A DNA stretch of 64,000 nt from Pelagibacterales bacterium SAG-MED15 (GCA_014654065.1 JACWDM010000003.1:62001-126000), one strand, 5' to 3'. Shown: positions 20,826-30,536, numbered from the stretch's first letter. Numbers and translations: made by a program. The notes: generated by a model not told the origin, from the letters alone.

Positions 20826-21488
20826 ATGAATTTATCCCAACTTGAAAAAAAATTAAAAATTAAATTTAAAGATAAAAAGTTATTAGAAAAATCTCTTATA
20901 CATAAAAGTTTAGATCCAATAAATAATAATGAAAAGCTAGAATTCTTAGGAGATCGAGTATTAGGTTTTATAATTTCAAAAAAATTAATTGATATTTATC
21001 CTGATGAAAATGAAGGTTCATTGGATAAAAAATTTGCATCTTTGGTAAATAAAAACAGATGTTTAGATATTGCTAATAAATTAGAACTATTTAATTATAT
21101 TAAAACTAATACAAATAAGACTAATAAATACAAGATCGAAAATAAAATTTTATCAGACACTTGTGAGTCTATAGTTGGAGCAATTTTTTTAGATCAAGGA
21201 ATTAAAGTCGTAGAAAGTTTTATTTTGAATATGTGGAATGATTTTATAGTAAACACCAAAGAGACTATAATTGACTCAAAAACTAAACTTCAGGAATTTT
21301 CACTTAAAAAATTTAAAATATTACCAAAATATAAATTAATCAAAACGAAAGGCTTAAAACATAAGCCCATTTTTCACGTTCAAGTTAAAATAAAAACATC
21401 ACAAGCTATAGAGGGCATTGGTAATTCAAAAAAATTGGCTGAACAGGATGCCGCAACATCTCTTTTAAAAAAATTAAAATTAATATGA
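20826..21488 (+). CDS. rnc: Ribonuclease III
   Basis: Cleaves double-stranded RNA in rRNA and mRNA processing. The catalytic domain (about 1-145) contains the signature NEKLEFLGDRVLGFIIS and the second acidic box CESIVGAIFLDQG. A double-stranded RNA-binding domain (about 150-220) ends with GIGNSKKLAEQDAATSLLKKL. The stop overlaps the recO start by four bases; the era gene often found at this place is missing here. Confidence 0.95.
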   Translation: MNLSQLEKKLKIKFKDKKLLEKSLIHKSLDPINNNEKLEFLGDRVLGFIISKKLIDIYPDENEGSLDKKFASLVNKNRCLDIANKLELFNYIKTNTNKTNKYKIENKILSDTCESIVGAIFLDQGIKVVESFILNMWNDFIVNTKETIIDSKTKLQEFSLKKFKILPKYKLIKTKGLKHKPIFHVQVKIKTSQAIEGIGNSKKLAEQDAATSLLKKLKLI

Positions 21489-22165
21489 TTTGGGACGACA
21501 AAGGTTATTTATTATCTAAATTTAAATATAATGAAAATTCTGCAATTGTAGACTTTTATACATCAACACATGGCAAAGTATCTGGAATTATATTCGGAGC
21601 TACCTCAAAAAAAATTAAAGGTTACTTGCAGGTAGGTAATTTGTTTCAATTGAATTATCAGAATAAACATGAATCTAAAATAGGCTCATTCAAAGTAGAA
21701 ATTATAAACGCTGAAACACCAAAATTTTTTAGTGATAGAGGTAAATTACATTGCTTGGCCTCATCTATGAGTATGATAAAACTTTTAACAGCAGAAAATC
21801 AAAATAACCATGAAATTTTTAATTTAATAAATAATTTTTTTATTTTATTGAAAGATGACGAATGGCTTAAAAAATACATCTTATGGGAATTAGAATTGCT
21901 CAAAATTTCAGGATATGATTTAAATTTAGAAAAAATAGCAAAAAAACAAATTATAAATGATAATGTTACATATTATGTTGAATCCCAAAGTGAAAAAAAA
22001 ATTGTGCCAAATTTCTTGGTTGATATGAACAGTAGTACTTATGATAAAAAAGAACTTGTTAAAGGTATTAAATTAGTAAGTAGTTATCTAGACAAAAATA
22101 TACTGCAGCCCAATAACTTAAGTCATCCTTTACAAAGAGTTGATTTTATTAATATCCTAAAGTAA
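21485..22165 (+). CDS. recO: DNA repair protein RecO
   Basis: Recombination mediator that anneals single strands and helps load RecA. The OB-fold begins DDKGYLLSKFKYNENSAIVDFYTSTHGKVSG, the usual RecO N-terminus; the helical C-terminal region has WELELLKISGYDLNLE. The 226 residues match the family. It ends one base away from the convergent hemB stop. Sequence conservation in this family is low, but the position after rnc supports it. Confidence 0.9.
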   Translation: MIWDDKGYLLSKFKYNENSAIVDFYTSTHGKVSGIIFGATSKKIKGYLQVGNLFQLNYQNKHESKIGSFKVEIINAETPKFFSDRGKLHCLASSMSMIKLLTAENQNNHEIFNLINNFFILLKDDEWLKKYILWELELLKISGYDLNLEKIAKKQIINDNVTYYVESQSEKKIVPNFLVDMNSSTYDKKELVKGIKLVSSYLDKNILQPNNLSHPLQRVDFINILK

Positions 22166-22166
22166 T

Positions 22167-23156
22167 TTATAGCTTCTTTGCTATTTTACTTGCAAAATAC
22201 GTTACTATTGCATTTGCACCAGCACGCTTAAAACTCATTAACGTCTCTAATATAATTTTTTCATTAACTGTACCGTTTTTTATTGAATTCATTATCAAGC
22301 TGTATTCGCCAGATACTTGATAGGCAAACACTGGTATTTTAAATTTTTTTTTTACATCACTTATTATATCCAAATAAGGTAGACCAGGCTTAACCATTAC
22401 CATATCTGCTCCTTCTTTGATATCCATCGATACCTCTCTTAAGGCTTCATCAGAATTACTATAATCCATTTGATATGTTTTTTTATCACCCTTCAATAAT
22501 TTTTTAGACCCAACAGCATCACGAAATGGACCATAATAACTAGAAGCATATTTAACAGCATAGGATAAAATACTCACACTATTAAAATTATTTTCATCTA
22601 ATGCTTTTCTAATTATTGCAATTCTTCCATCCATCATGTCTGAAGGTGCTATAACATCACAACCCGCCCTTGCTTGTATTACTGCTTGCTTAGATAGAAT
22701 TTTTAAAGTTAAATCATTATCTATTTGGTTAGATTTAATAATACCATCATGCCCGTGTGATGTATAAGGATCTAGTGCAACATCACACATTATACCAATT
22801 TTATCTTTAAATTTTTTTTTTATAGTTCTAGTAGCTCGGCAAACAAGATTATTCTCATTTAGTGCTTCAGATCCATGAATATTTTTATATTTTTTTTCTA
22901 CGTAAGGAAAGATTGCTATCATTGGTATACCAATTTTAATTAAACCTTTAACTAAGTGATTAACCTTATCTAAAGAATACCTAAAAACCCCAGGCATAGA
23001 TTTAATTGGAATTTTTTTATTTTTTCCTTCAATAATAAATATAGGTTGTACAAGGTCATCAACAGATAGTGCATTTTCTTTTGTTAAGCGTCTTATCCAA
23101 TCGTTTTTACGATTGCGCCTAAGTCTTAAATTTGGATATTTTCCAGTTGTAATCAT
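22167..23156 (-). CDS. hemB: Delta-aminolevulinic acid dehydratase (porphobilinogen synthase)
   Basis: Condenses two 5-aminolevulinate molecules to porphobilinogen in haem synthesis. The 329-residue protein shows LRLRRNRKNDWIRRL at the N-terminus, DVALDPYTSHGHDGI, the DMMDGRI segment and the Schiff-base Lys in ADMVMVKPGLPYLDI. The region CDVALDPYTSHG resembles the Mg-dependent rather than the Cys-rich zinc type. Convergent with recO with a one-base gap; divergent from the oxygenase at 23229. Confidence 0.96.
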   Translation of the reverse strand: MITTGKYPNLRLRRNRKNDWIRRLTKENALSVDDLVQPIFIIEGKNKKIPIKSMPGVFRYSLDKVNHLVKGLIKIGIPMIAIFPYVEKKYKNIHGSEALNENNLVCRATRTIKKKFKDKIGIMCDVALDPYTSHGHDGIIKSNQIDNDLTLKILSKQAVIQARAGCDVIAPSDMMDGRIAIIRKALDENNFNSVSILSYAVKYASSYYGPFRDAVGSKKLLKGDKKTYQMDYSNSDEALREVSMDIKEGADMVMVKPGLPYLDIISDVKKKFKIPVFAYQVSGEYSLIMNSIKNGTVNEKIILETLMSFKRAGANAIVTYFASKIAKKL

Positions 23157-23228
23157 TTAAAAATTAATTTATATGCGACAATAGTTATATATTATATAAT
23201 ATCTTTTAAACTATTAATAAATGCATTT

Positions 23229-23819
23229 ATGTCACTTACTTTTAATGATTTTCAAAAACAAGATATAAACTTTGATATAATTAAACTTAGGAAAGCCTGC
23301 GATCAGGTTTTAAAGATAAAGGGTTTTGATACTACTTTAGGAATACCTCATTTTGCAGGCATATCATTAAATCAAATTCCTGGTGATCCTGAATCCACTA
23401 AAGGGAGTAAAATTAGAGGTGTGTATTGGACAAAACCAGATAGCACAGGTAAAGAAGTTGCTAGAGATGTTGGTATTGACGAAAGTAAGTATACAGAATT
23501 TGTTAATGATTTTAAAGGAACGTATTTTGAAGATGTATATCGTGAATTGTCAGAAAAATTTAAGCTTGGAAGAGTTAGACTATTGCTTAAAGAACCAAGG
23601 TCAACATTAAGTTGGCATAGAGATCCAGAACCAAGATTACATATACCAATTTATACTAATCCTGGTGCAATAATGGTTGTTGATAGTGTGGCCAAACATT
23701 TGCCAGCAGATGGCTCAGTCTGGATTACTAATAATACAAAATATCACAATGCTTTTAATGGGGGTGAAGAAAATCGTGTTCACTTAGTTGCATGTGTATT
23801 AAATTATAAATTTAATTAA
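23229..23819 (+). CDS. Aspartyl/asparaginyl beta-hydroxylase-type 2-oxoglutarate oxygenase
   Basis: A 196-residue protein of the AspH-like Fe(II)/2OG family. The likely iron ligands are His130 (with Asp132) in LSWHRDPEPRLHIPI and His173 in TKYHNAFNGGEENRVHLV, where Arg183 would bind 2OG. No signal peptide is seen, so it is cytosolic. The substrate (protein side chain or free amino acid) cannot be inferred. It starts a plus-strand block and is one base from rpiB. Confidence 0.75.
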   Translation: MSLTFNDFQKQDINFDIIKLRKACDQVLKIKGFDTTLGIPHFAGISLNQIPGDPESTKGSKIRGVYWTKPDSTGKEVARDVGIDESKYTEFVNDFKGTYFEDVYRELSEKFKLGRVRLLLKEPRSTLSWHRDPEPRLHIPIYTNPGAIMVVDSVAKHLPADGSVWITNNTKYHNAFNGGEENRVHLVACVLNYKFN

Positions 23820-23820
23820 T

Positions 23821-24246
23821 TTGAAAAATATTTTCATATCCTCTGATCATGCTGGTTACACCTTAAAGGAATATATAAAAAAAAGTTTTATTAAAAAAAA
23901 AATAAAACTTTTTGATCTAGGTCCAAATAGCAATAATTCTGTAGATTACCCGCTGTATGCTCACAGGCTTTCAAAAAAGGTTGCTAAAAGTTCAAAAAAT
24001 GTAGGAATTTTGGTCTGTGGATCAGGAACGGGCATGAGTATTACTGCAAACAAGCATAAAAAAATAAGAGCGGCTCAATGTTACAGCCTAAAATCTACGA
24101 AATTATCAAGAATGCATAATAATGCTAATATTATTACCTTAGGTTCAAGGTTGATATCCAGAAAAAATGCTTTATTGTTTATTAATACCTTTTTAAAAAC
24201 AAAGTTTGATGGTGGTAGGCACCAAAAAAGGATAAATAAAATTTGA
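23821..24246 (+). CDS. rpiB: Ribose-5-phosphate isomerase B
   Basis: Interconverts ribulose 5-phosphate and ribose 5-phosphate in the pentose phosphate pathway. The 141-residue protein reads [15 protein letters not shown] at the start, [10 protein letters not shown], and the catalytic-Cys region [19 protein letters not shown]. RpiB proteins are usually about 145-150 residues, so it is complete. It begins with TTG directly after the previous stop. It lies seven bases before glyA, a neighbour seen in many alphaproteobacteria. Confidence 0.94.
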   Translation: MKNIFISSDHAGYTLKEYIKKSFIKKKIKLFDLGPNSNNSVDYPLYAHRLSKKVAKSSKNVGILVCGSGTGMSITANKHKKIRAAQCYSLKSTKLSRMHNNANIITLGSRLISRKNALLFINTFLKTKFDGGRHQKRINKI

Positions 24247-24253
24247 GGATACT

Positions 24254-25564
24254 ATGTCTAGTGAAAGTAAATATTTAAACGATCAATATAAGGGTTTTTT
24301 TGAAGATAGCTTGTCTAAAACTGATCCAGATCTTTATAAAGCTATTAATGATGAATTAAGAAGACAACAACAGCATATAGAATTAATTGCATCAGAGAAT
24401 ATTGTTTCTCAGGCTGTACTTGAAGCGCAAGGTTCAGTTTTAACAAATAAATATGCCGAAGGATACCCAGGAAAAAGATATTATAATGGATGTGAGCATG
24501 TAGATGTTGCTGAAAATCTTGCAATCGAAAGATTAAAAAAATTATTTAGTTGTAAATTTGCAAATGCACAACCTCACTCCGGTGCACAAGCAAATGGTGC
24601 TGTTTTTTTGGCATTATTAAAACCAGGTGATACCTTTTTAGGAATGAGTTTAAACTCTGGTGGTCATATTACACATGGTTTAAAAATTTCTATGTCAGGA
24701 AAATGGTTTAATGCAATTGGTTATGATGTAGATAAAAAATCTGAACTAATAGATTATGATAACGTTGAAAAATTAGCTTTGGAACACAAACCAAAACTGA
24801 TTATAGCTGGCGGAAGTGCTTACTCGAGAGTTATTGATTTTAAAAGATTTAGAGAAATTGCAGACAAAGTTGGAGCGTACTTAATGGTTGATATGGCTCA
24901 TTTTTCTGGCTTAGTAGCTGGTAAAGGATATCCTAATCCTTGTGACCATGCTCATGTTGTTACGTCTACAACACATAAAGTTTTTAGAAGTGCAAGAGGT
25001 GGAATTATTTTAACTAACCATGAAGACCTTTCAAAAAAATTTAATACCGCTGTGTTTCCTGGTTATCAAGGTGGACCTTTAATGCATGTTATAGCCGCTA
25101 AAGCAGCTGGATTTCTAGAAGCATTAAGACCTGATTTTAAAGTTTATATTAAATCAGTATTATCTAACGCAAAAATTTTAGCTGAAACATTAAAAAACAA
25201 TGGTTTCAAGATTTATTCTGGAGGTACTGATACTCATTTGATGTTAGTTGATTTAAGACCTTTTAATGTAAAAGGAAATTTAGCCTCTGAAAGTTTGTGT
25301 CGAGCAAACATCACGTGTAATAAAAATGGAATACCTTTTGATACAGAAAGTCCAATGATTACCTCAGGTATAAGACTTGGATCGCAAGCAGCTACCACAC
25401 GTGGGTTTGGATTAAAAGAATTTGAGGTTGTAGGACAATTAATTACTAAGGTAATTAAAGGTCTATCATCCAATCCAGAAGATAATAGCAAAGTGGAAAA
25501 TGAAGTAAGACAGGAAGTTATTGAGCTATGCTCAAAATTTCCAATTTATAAACACTTAGGTTAA
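24254..25564 (+). CDS. glyA: Serine hydroxymethyltransferase
   Basis: PLP enzyme that interconverts serine and glycine with loading of methylene-THF; it would link to the sarcosine oxidase operon through glycine and C1 units. The 436 residues include [37 protein letters not shown] and [10 protein letters not shown]. The PLP Lys is at 242. The active-site stretch reads [14 protein letters not shown], whereas most bacterial enzymes read TTTHKTLRGPRGG, so three positions deviate near the cofactor. A good Shine-Dalgarno (TTGAGGA) precedes the ATG, unusual for this window. Confidence 0.95.
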   Translation: MSSESKYLNDQYKGFFEDSLSKTDPDLYKAINDELRRQQQHIELIASENIVSQAVLEAQGSVLTNKYAEGYPGKRYYNGCEHVDVAENLAIERLKKLFSCKFANAQPHSGAQANGAVFLALLKPGDTFLGMSLNSGGHITHGLKISMSGKWFNAIGYDVDKKSELIDYDNVEKLALEHKPKLIIAGGSAYSRVIDFKRFREIADKVGAYLMVDMAHFSGLVAGKGYPNPCDHAHVVTSTTHKVFRSARGGIILTNHEDLSKKFNTAVFPGYQGGPLMHVIAAKAAGFLEALRPDFKVYIKSVLSNAKILAETLKNNGFKIYSGGTDTHLMLVDLRPFNVKGNLASESLCRANITCNKNGIPFDTESPMITSGIRLGSQAATTRGFGLKEFEVVGQLITKVIKGLSSNPEDNSKVENEVRQEVIELCSKFPIYKHLG

Positions 25565-25574
25565 ATAAATTTAA

Positions 25575-26033
25575 ATGATATGTCCTTGTGAAAAAAAAGG
25601 CGAGACTTCAGTAGTGGACTCAAGACCCACTGAGGATGGAACGGCTATTAGAAGAAGAAGACTCTGCACATGTGGTGAAAGATTTACTACTTTTGAAAGA
25701 ATACAAATTCGAGAATTAATGGTTGTAAAAAAAAATGGAAGAAAGTCTCCATTTGATAGAGATAAATTATCCAAGTCAATTTATATTGCTTTAAAAAAAA
25801 GACCCATTGATACTGACACAGTTGAGAAATTTATAACTAAAATATCTCGTTCTTTAGAAGAGCTTGGTCAAAATGAAATTGCATCCAATACCATAGGAAC
25901 TATGGTTATGGATGGATTAAAAGATTTAGATCCTGTTGCTTATGTTCGCTTTGCATCAGTTTATAGAAACTTTAGAGAAGAAAAAGATTTCATACAGTTT
26001 GTTGACAAAATAGATGTCTTCAAAAAAAGATAA
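25575..26033 (+). CDS. nrdR: Transcriptional repressor NrdR, with compact zinc knuckles
   Basis: Nucleotide-sensing repressor of ribonucleotide reductase genes. The 152 residues have the N-terminal zinc ribbon, [16 protein letters not shown] and [16 protein letters not shown], then the ATP-cone ([16 protein letters not shown]). The zinc ligands are CPC (3 and 5) and CTC (31 and 33), while the usual family pattern is CPxC and CxxC; both knuckles are one residue shorter. NrdR boxes were not found here. It is followed by ribD with a 20-base overlap, the common alphaproteobacterial order. Confidence 0.94.
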   Translation: MICPCEKKGETSVVDSRPTEDGTAIRRRRLCTCGERFTTFERIQIRELMVVKKNGRKSPFDRDKLSKSIYIALKKRPIDTDTVEKFITKISRSLEELGQNEIASNTIGTMVMDGLKDLDPVAYVRFASVYRNFREEKDFIQFVDKIDVFKKR

Positions 26034-27117
26034 TATAATTACTTCTGACAATTATTATATGGGTTTAGCTTTAGCGCTAGCAAAAGAAAACCATGGATTA
26101 ACTAAGGAAAATCCTTCTGTTGGCTGTGTACTAGTTAAAAACAATCAAATTATATCAACGGGTGTGACATCCGTAAATGGTCGTCCTCATGCTGAATATA
26201 ATGCAGTAAAAAATTGTATTGTTAGTCCAAATGGCTCAACTGCCTATATAACAATGGAACCTTGCACACATAAAGGTAAAACTAATCCTTGCTCAAGTTT
26301 ATTAATTAAGTCAAAAGTAAAAAAAGTAATTTTTTCAGTTACTGATATTGATCATAGAACCTCAAAGCAAGCACATAAAATTCTAAAAAATAAAGGTATT
26401 TTTGTCAAAAAAGGAATTCTTAAGAAGGAAATAGATGATTTTTATTCAAGCTATAAATTTAATCGAAAGTATAAACTACCCTATGTGACAGGTAAAATTG
26501 CTTGTTCAAAAGATAATTATATTAAATCTAAAAAATTAAAATATATTTCTGATGAAGCATCACTAAATGTTGGACACTTATTAAGATATAAAAATGATGG
26601 AATTTTGGTTTCTTATAAAACTTTAAATGACGATAATCCTAAACTTGATTGTAGATTAAATGGTTTAGAAAAAAACTCACCTAAAATTTTCATTATAGAT
26701 AAAAATTTAAAAATTAAAAATTATTCATATGTGATAAATTCAATTAATCGTAGAAATACTTATATATTTTATAATTCAGCTAAAATCGGAAAGATAAAAT
26801 ATTTGAAAAAAAAAAATGTTAAACTTATTAAATTACCCGTAGGAAACAATAATCAACTTAATCTATTGGATGTGCTAAAAATTATTTATAAAAAAAAGAT
26901 TTATAATTTGTTAGTTGAAGGTGGTAGATCACTAACAAGGTCCTTTTTAAATCAATATCTTTTTAATCAATTTTATTTATTTAAAAGTGATAATTTTTTA
27001 AAATCTACTGGTTCAATCTCAATTTCTGATATTTTAATAAAATTAGATAAAAATTTTAAAAGTAAAAAAGTATTAGATACTTATACTAATAAAGATAAAA
27101 TTATAAGGTTTATTTAA
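26014..27117 (+). CDS. ribD: Bifunctional riboflavin pyrimidine deaminase/reductase
   Basis: Deaminates and reduces the ring-opened pyrimidine in riboflavin synthesis. The deaminase domain (about 10-150) has the zinc/catalytic motif [11 protein letters not shown] and [17 protein letters not shown]. The reductase domain (about 155-367) is more divergent, with [13 protein letters not shown] near 300. The chosen start overlaps nrdR by 20 bases; an internal ATG at 26059 is too late to keep the full first helix. It is followed after two bases by riboflavin synthase. Confidence 0.93.
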   Translation: MSSKKDNIITSDNYYMGLALALAKENHGLTKENPSVGCVLVKNNQIISTGVTSVNGRPHAEYNAVKNCIVSPNGSTAYITMEPCTHKGKTNPCSSLLIKSKVKKVIFSVTDIDHRTSKQAHKILKNKGIFVKKGILKKEIDDFYSSYKFNRKYKLPYVTGKIACSKDNYIKSKKLKYISDEASLNVGHLLRYKNDGILVSYKTLNDDNPKLDCRLNGLEKNSPKIFIIDKNLKIKNYSYVINSINRRNTYIFYNSAKIGKIKYLKKKNVKLIKLPVGNNNQLNLLDVLKIIYKKKIYNLLVEGGRSLTRSFLNQYLFNQFYLFKSDNFLKSTGSISISDILIKLDKNFKSKKVLDTYTNKDKIIRFI

Positions 27118-27119
27118 CT

Positions 27120-27710
27120 ATGTTTAATGGAATTATATTTAATAAAGGAATAGTCCAAAATATTATAAAATATAAAAAAGGTCTTAATCTTTTTATTGAA
27201 TCATCATTAAAAATAAGCAAGAAAGATCTAGGTATATCTATATCATGTGACGGAGTATGTTTAACCTTAGTTTCTATTAAAAAAAATATTAAAGAATTTT
27301 ATTTATCTAATGAAACAATTATGAGATCAAAGTTTAGAGATATAAAGAAAAAAGACATTATAAATCTTGAATTACCTATGAAATACGGTCAAAATATTTC
27401 CGGTCATATATGTCAAGGCCATGTTGATACAGTTGGAATTGTAAACAAAATATTAAAATCTCAAAAGTCAGTTATTTTCGACATTATAATTAAAAATAAG
27501 TTTAAAAAGGATTTGATTGAAAAAGCCTCAATATTAATTAATGGTGTTTCACTTACGATATCAAAAATAACTAGAAAAGGTTTTCAGATATGGGTAATAC
27601 CTCATACATTAAAACTTACAAATTTAAATAAACTTAAAAAAAAGGATAAGGTTAATATAGAAATAGATATTTTATCCAAATATGTGAAGAGGTATGTCAA
27701 AAAAAAATAG
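27120..27710 (+). CDS. ribE: Riboflavin synthase, alpha subunit
   Basis: Dismutates two 6,7-dimethyl-8-ribityllumazines to riboflavin. The two lumazine-binding repeats start with MFNGIIFNKG (the family has MFTGII) and GHICQGHVDTVG. The catalytic-site segment SCDGVCLTLVSI in the first repeat is mirrored by LINGVSLTISKI in the second. The 196 residues match the family. The 3' end overlaps the next gene by 17 bases. Confidence 0.94.
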   Translation: MFNGIIFNKGIVQNIIKYKKGLNLFIESSLKISKKDLGISISCDGVCLTLVSIKKNIKEFYLSNETIMRSKFRDIKKKDIINLELPMKYGQNISGHICQGHVDTVGIVNKILKSQKSVIFDIIIKNKFKKDLIEKASILINGVSLTISKITRKGFQIWVIPHTLKLTNLNKLKKKDKVNIEIDILSKYVKRYVKKK

Positions 27711-28800
27711 ATATTCAAATATTGATGTAATAATTCGTGAAGCTAAAAAAGGAAGCATGTATATTTTAGTTGATGATGAAAATCGTGAAAATGAAGGTGA
27801 TTTAGTTTTTTGTGCTTCTGATGTAGATCAAAAAAAAATTAATTTTATGGCTAAAAATGGCAGAGGATTAATTTGTTTAACATTAAATAGTATACAAGCT
27901 AAAAAGTTAAACCTTAATTATATGGCGCCTATTAATCAATCAAGAAACCAAACTGCATTTACAATCTCAATAGAGGCTAAGAAAGGTATAACAACGGGTA
28001 TTTCAGCAAAAGATAGAGCCAGAACAATTAAGATTGCAACAAAGAGAAATGTTAAAAAAAAGGAAATAGTTTCTCCTGGTCATGTTTTTCCTATTATTGC
28101 CAAAGAGGGAGGAGTTCTTGTAAGGGCGGGACATACAGAGGCGTCAATAGATATTTCAAAACTGGCAAAAAAGAATCCTTCAGCCGTTATATGTGAGATA
28201 ATGAATGAGGACGGCACTATGGCCAAAGGTCAAGATCTATTTAGATTTGCAGATAAGCATAAACTTAAAATTGCAAAAATAGAAGATTTAATTGCTTACA
28301 GACTTAAGAAAGAAAAACTTATTAAATTAAAAAAAACATCAAAAATTGATGTTGGAAATCAATCTTATAAAATTAAAATCTTTGAAAATATCATAGACGG
28401 TTCAGAACATTTTGCTTTGATTAAAGGAAATTTAAAAAAAAATGTTACTCCTAGATTAAGGGTAATTTCATCAAATGTAGTTGAAAATTATTTAATAAAT
28501 CAAAAGATACCCAATTCGTTTCATAAAACAATTAAATATTTTGAAAAATTTTCTAATTGTGTGTTAATTTTTATAAGAGATCCAAATTTAAAATCAGTCA
28601 CTCAAACATTAAGACAGTATAAAAGTCATGATTTTTATAAAAAAGGCCAGGATAGGCTAATAAAAAATTATGGAATTGGTGCACAAATAATTAAATCACT
28701 TAATATAAGGAATATGGTATTGGTAACAAAATCTAGAAAGAAGGTTGTTGGCCTTGAAGGTTATGGTATCAAGATAGTAAAACAAGAAATATTAAAATGA
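27694..28800 (+). CDS. ribB: 3,4-dihydroxy-2-butanone 4-phosphate synthase with degenerate GTP cyclohydrolase II-like domain
   Basis: The N-terminal half (about 1-205) is a complete RibB: VDDENRENEGDLVFCASD, GRGLICL, GHVFPIIAKEGGVLVRAGHTEASID and ICEIMNEDGTMA. The C-terminal half has the RibA frame (DGSEHFALIKGN, YGIGAQIIKSL). It lacks the zinc Cys cluster expected as SECLTGDVFGSxRCDC and the QEGRGIG active-site box. It is therefore predicted to make the four-carbon unit but not to hydrolyse GTP, like the RibB-X type fusions described in some Proteobacteria. A true GTP cyclohydrolase II must be encoded elsewhere. It overlaps ribH by four bases. Confidence 0.9.
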   Translation: MSKKNRYSNIDVIIREAKKGSMYILVDDENRENEGDLVFCASDVDQKKINFMAKNGRGLICLTLNSIQAKKLNLNYMAPINQSRNQTAFTISIEAKKGITTGISAKDRARTIKIATKRNVKKKEIVSPGHVFPIIAKEGGVLVRAGHTEASIDISKLAKKNPSAVICEIMNEDGTMAKGQDLFRFADKHKLKIAKIEDLIAYRLKKEKLIKLKKTSKIDVGNQSYKIKIFENIIDGSEHFALIKGNLKKNVTPRLRVISSNVVENYLINQKIPNSFHKTIKYFEKFSNCVLIFIRDPNLKSVTQTLRQYKSHDFYKKGQDRLIKNYGIGAQIIKSLNIRNMVLVTKSRKKVVGLEGYGIKIVKQEILK

Positions 28801-29189
28801 AAAATAAAATTTTAATCGTAATAGCTAATTATTACAAGGAAATATCTAAAAAACTTTTAAGTTCAGCTTTAGATCAATTTAAGAATGATTCAAAAGTGAA
28901 AATTATAGAGGTACCAGGTGTTTTTGAAATTCCAGTTACAATAATGAAAAATATAAAAAAATACGATGGCGTCGTAGCACTTGGCTGTGTAATAAAGGGT
29001 GAAACACCACATTTTGATTTTATTTCATCCTCCACAACTGATGCAATTATGAAAATTAGTGTTGACACCAAAAAGCCTGTTGGAAACGGCATCTTAACAT
29101 GTTTAAATATGAAACAGGCTATTGCTAGAGACAAAAAAGGTAAAGATGCTGCAATTGCTGTAATATCTGTTCTATCACAAAAGAGATGA
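28797..29189 (+). CDS. ribH: 6,7-dimethyl-8-ribityllumazine synthase
   Basis: Joins the RibB product with the ribitylaminouracil intermediate. At 130 residues it is slightly shorter than most (about 140-160). Characteristic parts are KIIEVPGVFEIPVTIM, DGVVALGCVIKGETPHFDFI and the C-terminal GNGILTC followed by GKDAAIAVISVL. The first residues are short, so the N-terminal strand is trimmed. It is coupled by ATGA overlaps to ribB and nusB. Confidence 0.94.
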   Translation: MKNKILIVIANYYKEISKKLLSSALDQFKNDSKVKIIEVPGVFEIPVTIMKNIKKYDGVVALGCVIKGETPHFDFISSSTTDAIMKISVDTKKPVGNGILTCLNMKQAIARDKKGKDAAIAVISVLSQKR

Positions 29190-29587
29190 GAGTTTTCTTT
29201 TCAGCGAAAAATAATCCAAGGGTTATAATTATTCAAAAACTATATGGTAAGCTTTATAATAACGATAATGAAATTACATTTCCAAAGCACAGATTTAAAA
29301 GATTTATAAAAAATGTTGTTCTAGGTTCTATTGAGAGGCAAGAAGTACTTTTTGAAGAAATTAATCAATCAATTGAAAATATTAATTTAAAAAATATGGA
29401 TAAGGTTTTTCAAACAATTATTAAAAGTGCTGTATATGAGTTTTTATATATGCCAAAAACACCAAGAAAAATTATCATTAAGGAGTATTTAAATGCATCA
29501 AATTTTTTTTTAGATGTCTCTCAAACAAAATATTTAAATGCAATATTAGATAAAATTTCAAAAAAAATAAGAAATATCAATGAATGA
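29186..29587 (+). CDS. nusB: Transcription antitermination factor NusB
   Basis: Helical protein that binds boxA RNA with NusE in rRNA antitermination. The 133 residues follow the NusB pattern: a first helix with PRVIIIQKLYGKLYNN, a hydrophobic central region, SAVYEFLYMPKTPRKIIIKEYLNAS and the C-terminal KYLNAILDKIS. Conservation is low, but the position after ribH and before thiL is a standard arrangement. It overlaps thiL by eight bases. Confidence 0.9.
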   Translation: MRVFFSAKNNPRVIIIQKLYGKLYNNDNEITFPKHRFKRFIKNVVLGSIERQEVLFEEINQSIENINLKNMDKVFQTIIKSAVYEFLYMPKTPRKIIIKEYLNASNFFLDVSQTKYLNAILDKISKKIRNINE

Positions 29588-30536
29588 ATTTGAGATTATT
29601 AATAAATACTTTAAAAAATTACGTAAAAATAAATCTTCTTTAAATCTTAATGATGATGTTTTTTTTGACAAAAAAAATAAATTAGTTCTATCAGTTGATA
29701 CCTATGTTGATAAAATTCATTTTTTTGATTTTAAAAATCCAGAACTTGTTTTAAGAAAAATAATTAGATCATCTATTTCGGATATAGTTTGTAAAGGAGT
29801 TAATCCTAAATTTATTTTTATTTGTGCGTCTGGTAATGATAAACACTTTTCAAAAAAAAATTTAAAAAAAATATACGACTCAATCAAGGAGGAGCAAAGT
29901 ATTTATAATATATTTATCGGTGGAGGCGATACTGTAAAATCTAGTAAGCTTACTTTCTCTATTACTTCTATTGGTTACTCAAGTAAAATAGTCTATCGAA
30001 ATAGATCAGTCATTAATGACGATATATATGTTACTGGAAATCTTGGTGATAGTTATACAGGTTTATGTATTTTACAAAATAGTCTCAAAACTGATAAATT
30101 TAATAGTAATTACTTCATTAATAAATATTATTCTCCTGATATACAAATTAAATTAACAAAAAAATTACATGAATTTGCTTCATCATCAATTGATATATCA
30201 GATGGTCTCTTCGCTGATTTAGAAAAATTAATTAATAAACAGAAATATTCATTTAAAGTTAATTTAACCGATGTACCCATATCAAATAATTTGATAAATT
30301 TATTAAAATTAAAAAAAAAGAGAAAGATAGATTTCATTTCTAATGGTGACGATTATCAAATATTATTTACTGCATCAAAATCAAAACAAAAAATAATAAA
30401 TAATTTCTCATACATTAATAAGATTCGAATAACAAAAATCGGAACAATCTTTAAGGGGAAAAGTAAATCTGTAATTTTAGATAATGAAGGTAATCAATTA
30501 TTCCTTAAAAACAAAGGATATTTACACAATTTTTAG
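29580..30536 (+). CDS. thiL: Thiamine-monophosphate kinase
   Basis: Phosphorylates thiamine monophosphate to the active diphosphate. The 318 residues show the N-terminal Mg/ATP elements NLNDDVFF and SVDTYVDKIHF, the SISDIVCKGVNPKFIFI stretch, IGGGDTVKS, and the C-terminal SIDISDGLFADLEKL with SNGDDYQILFTA. The family normally reads GDDxAxxxxxxG near the start; here it is shortened to NDDVFFDKKN. It closes the riboflavin-nusB-thiL operon. Confidence 0.92.
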   Translation: MNEFEIINKYFKKLRKNKSSLNLNDDVFFDKKNKLVLSVDTYVDKIHFFDFKNPELVLRKIIRSSISDIVCKGVNPKFIFICASGNDKHFSKKNLKKIYDSIKEEQSIYNIFIGGGDTVKSSKLTFSITSIGYSSKIVYRNRSVINDDIYVTGNLGDSYTGLCILQNSLKTDKFNSNYFINKYYSPDIQIKLTKKLHEFASSSIDISDGLFADLEKLINKQKYSFKVNLTDVPISNNLINLLKLKKKRKIDFISNGDDYQILFTASKSKQKIINNFSYINKIRITKIGTIFKGKSKSVILDNEGNQLFLKNKGYLHNF

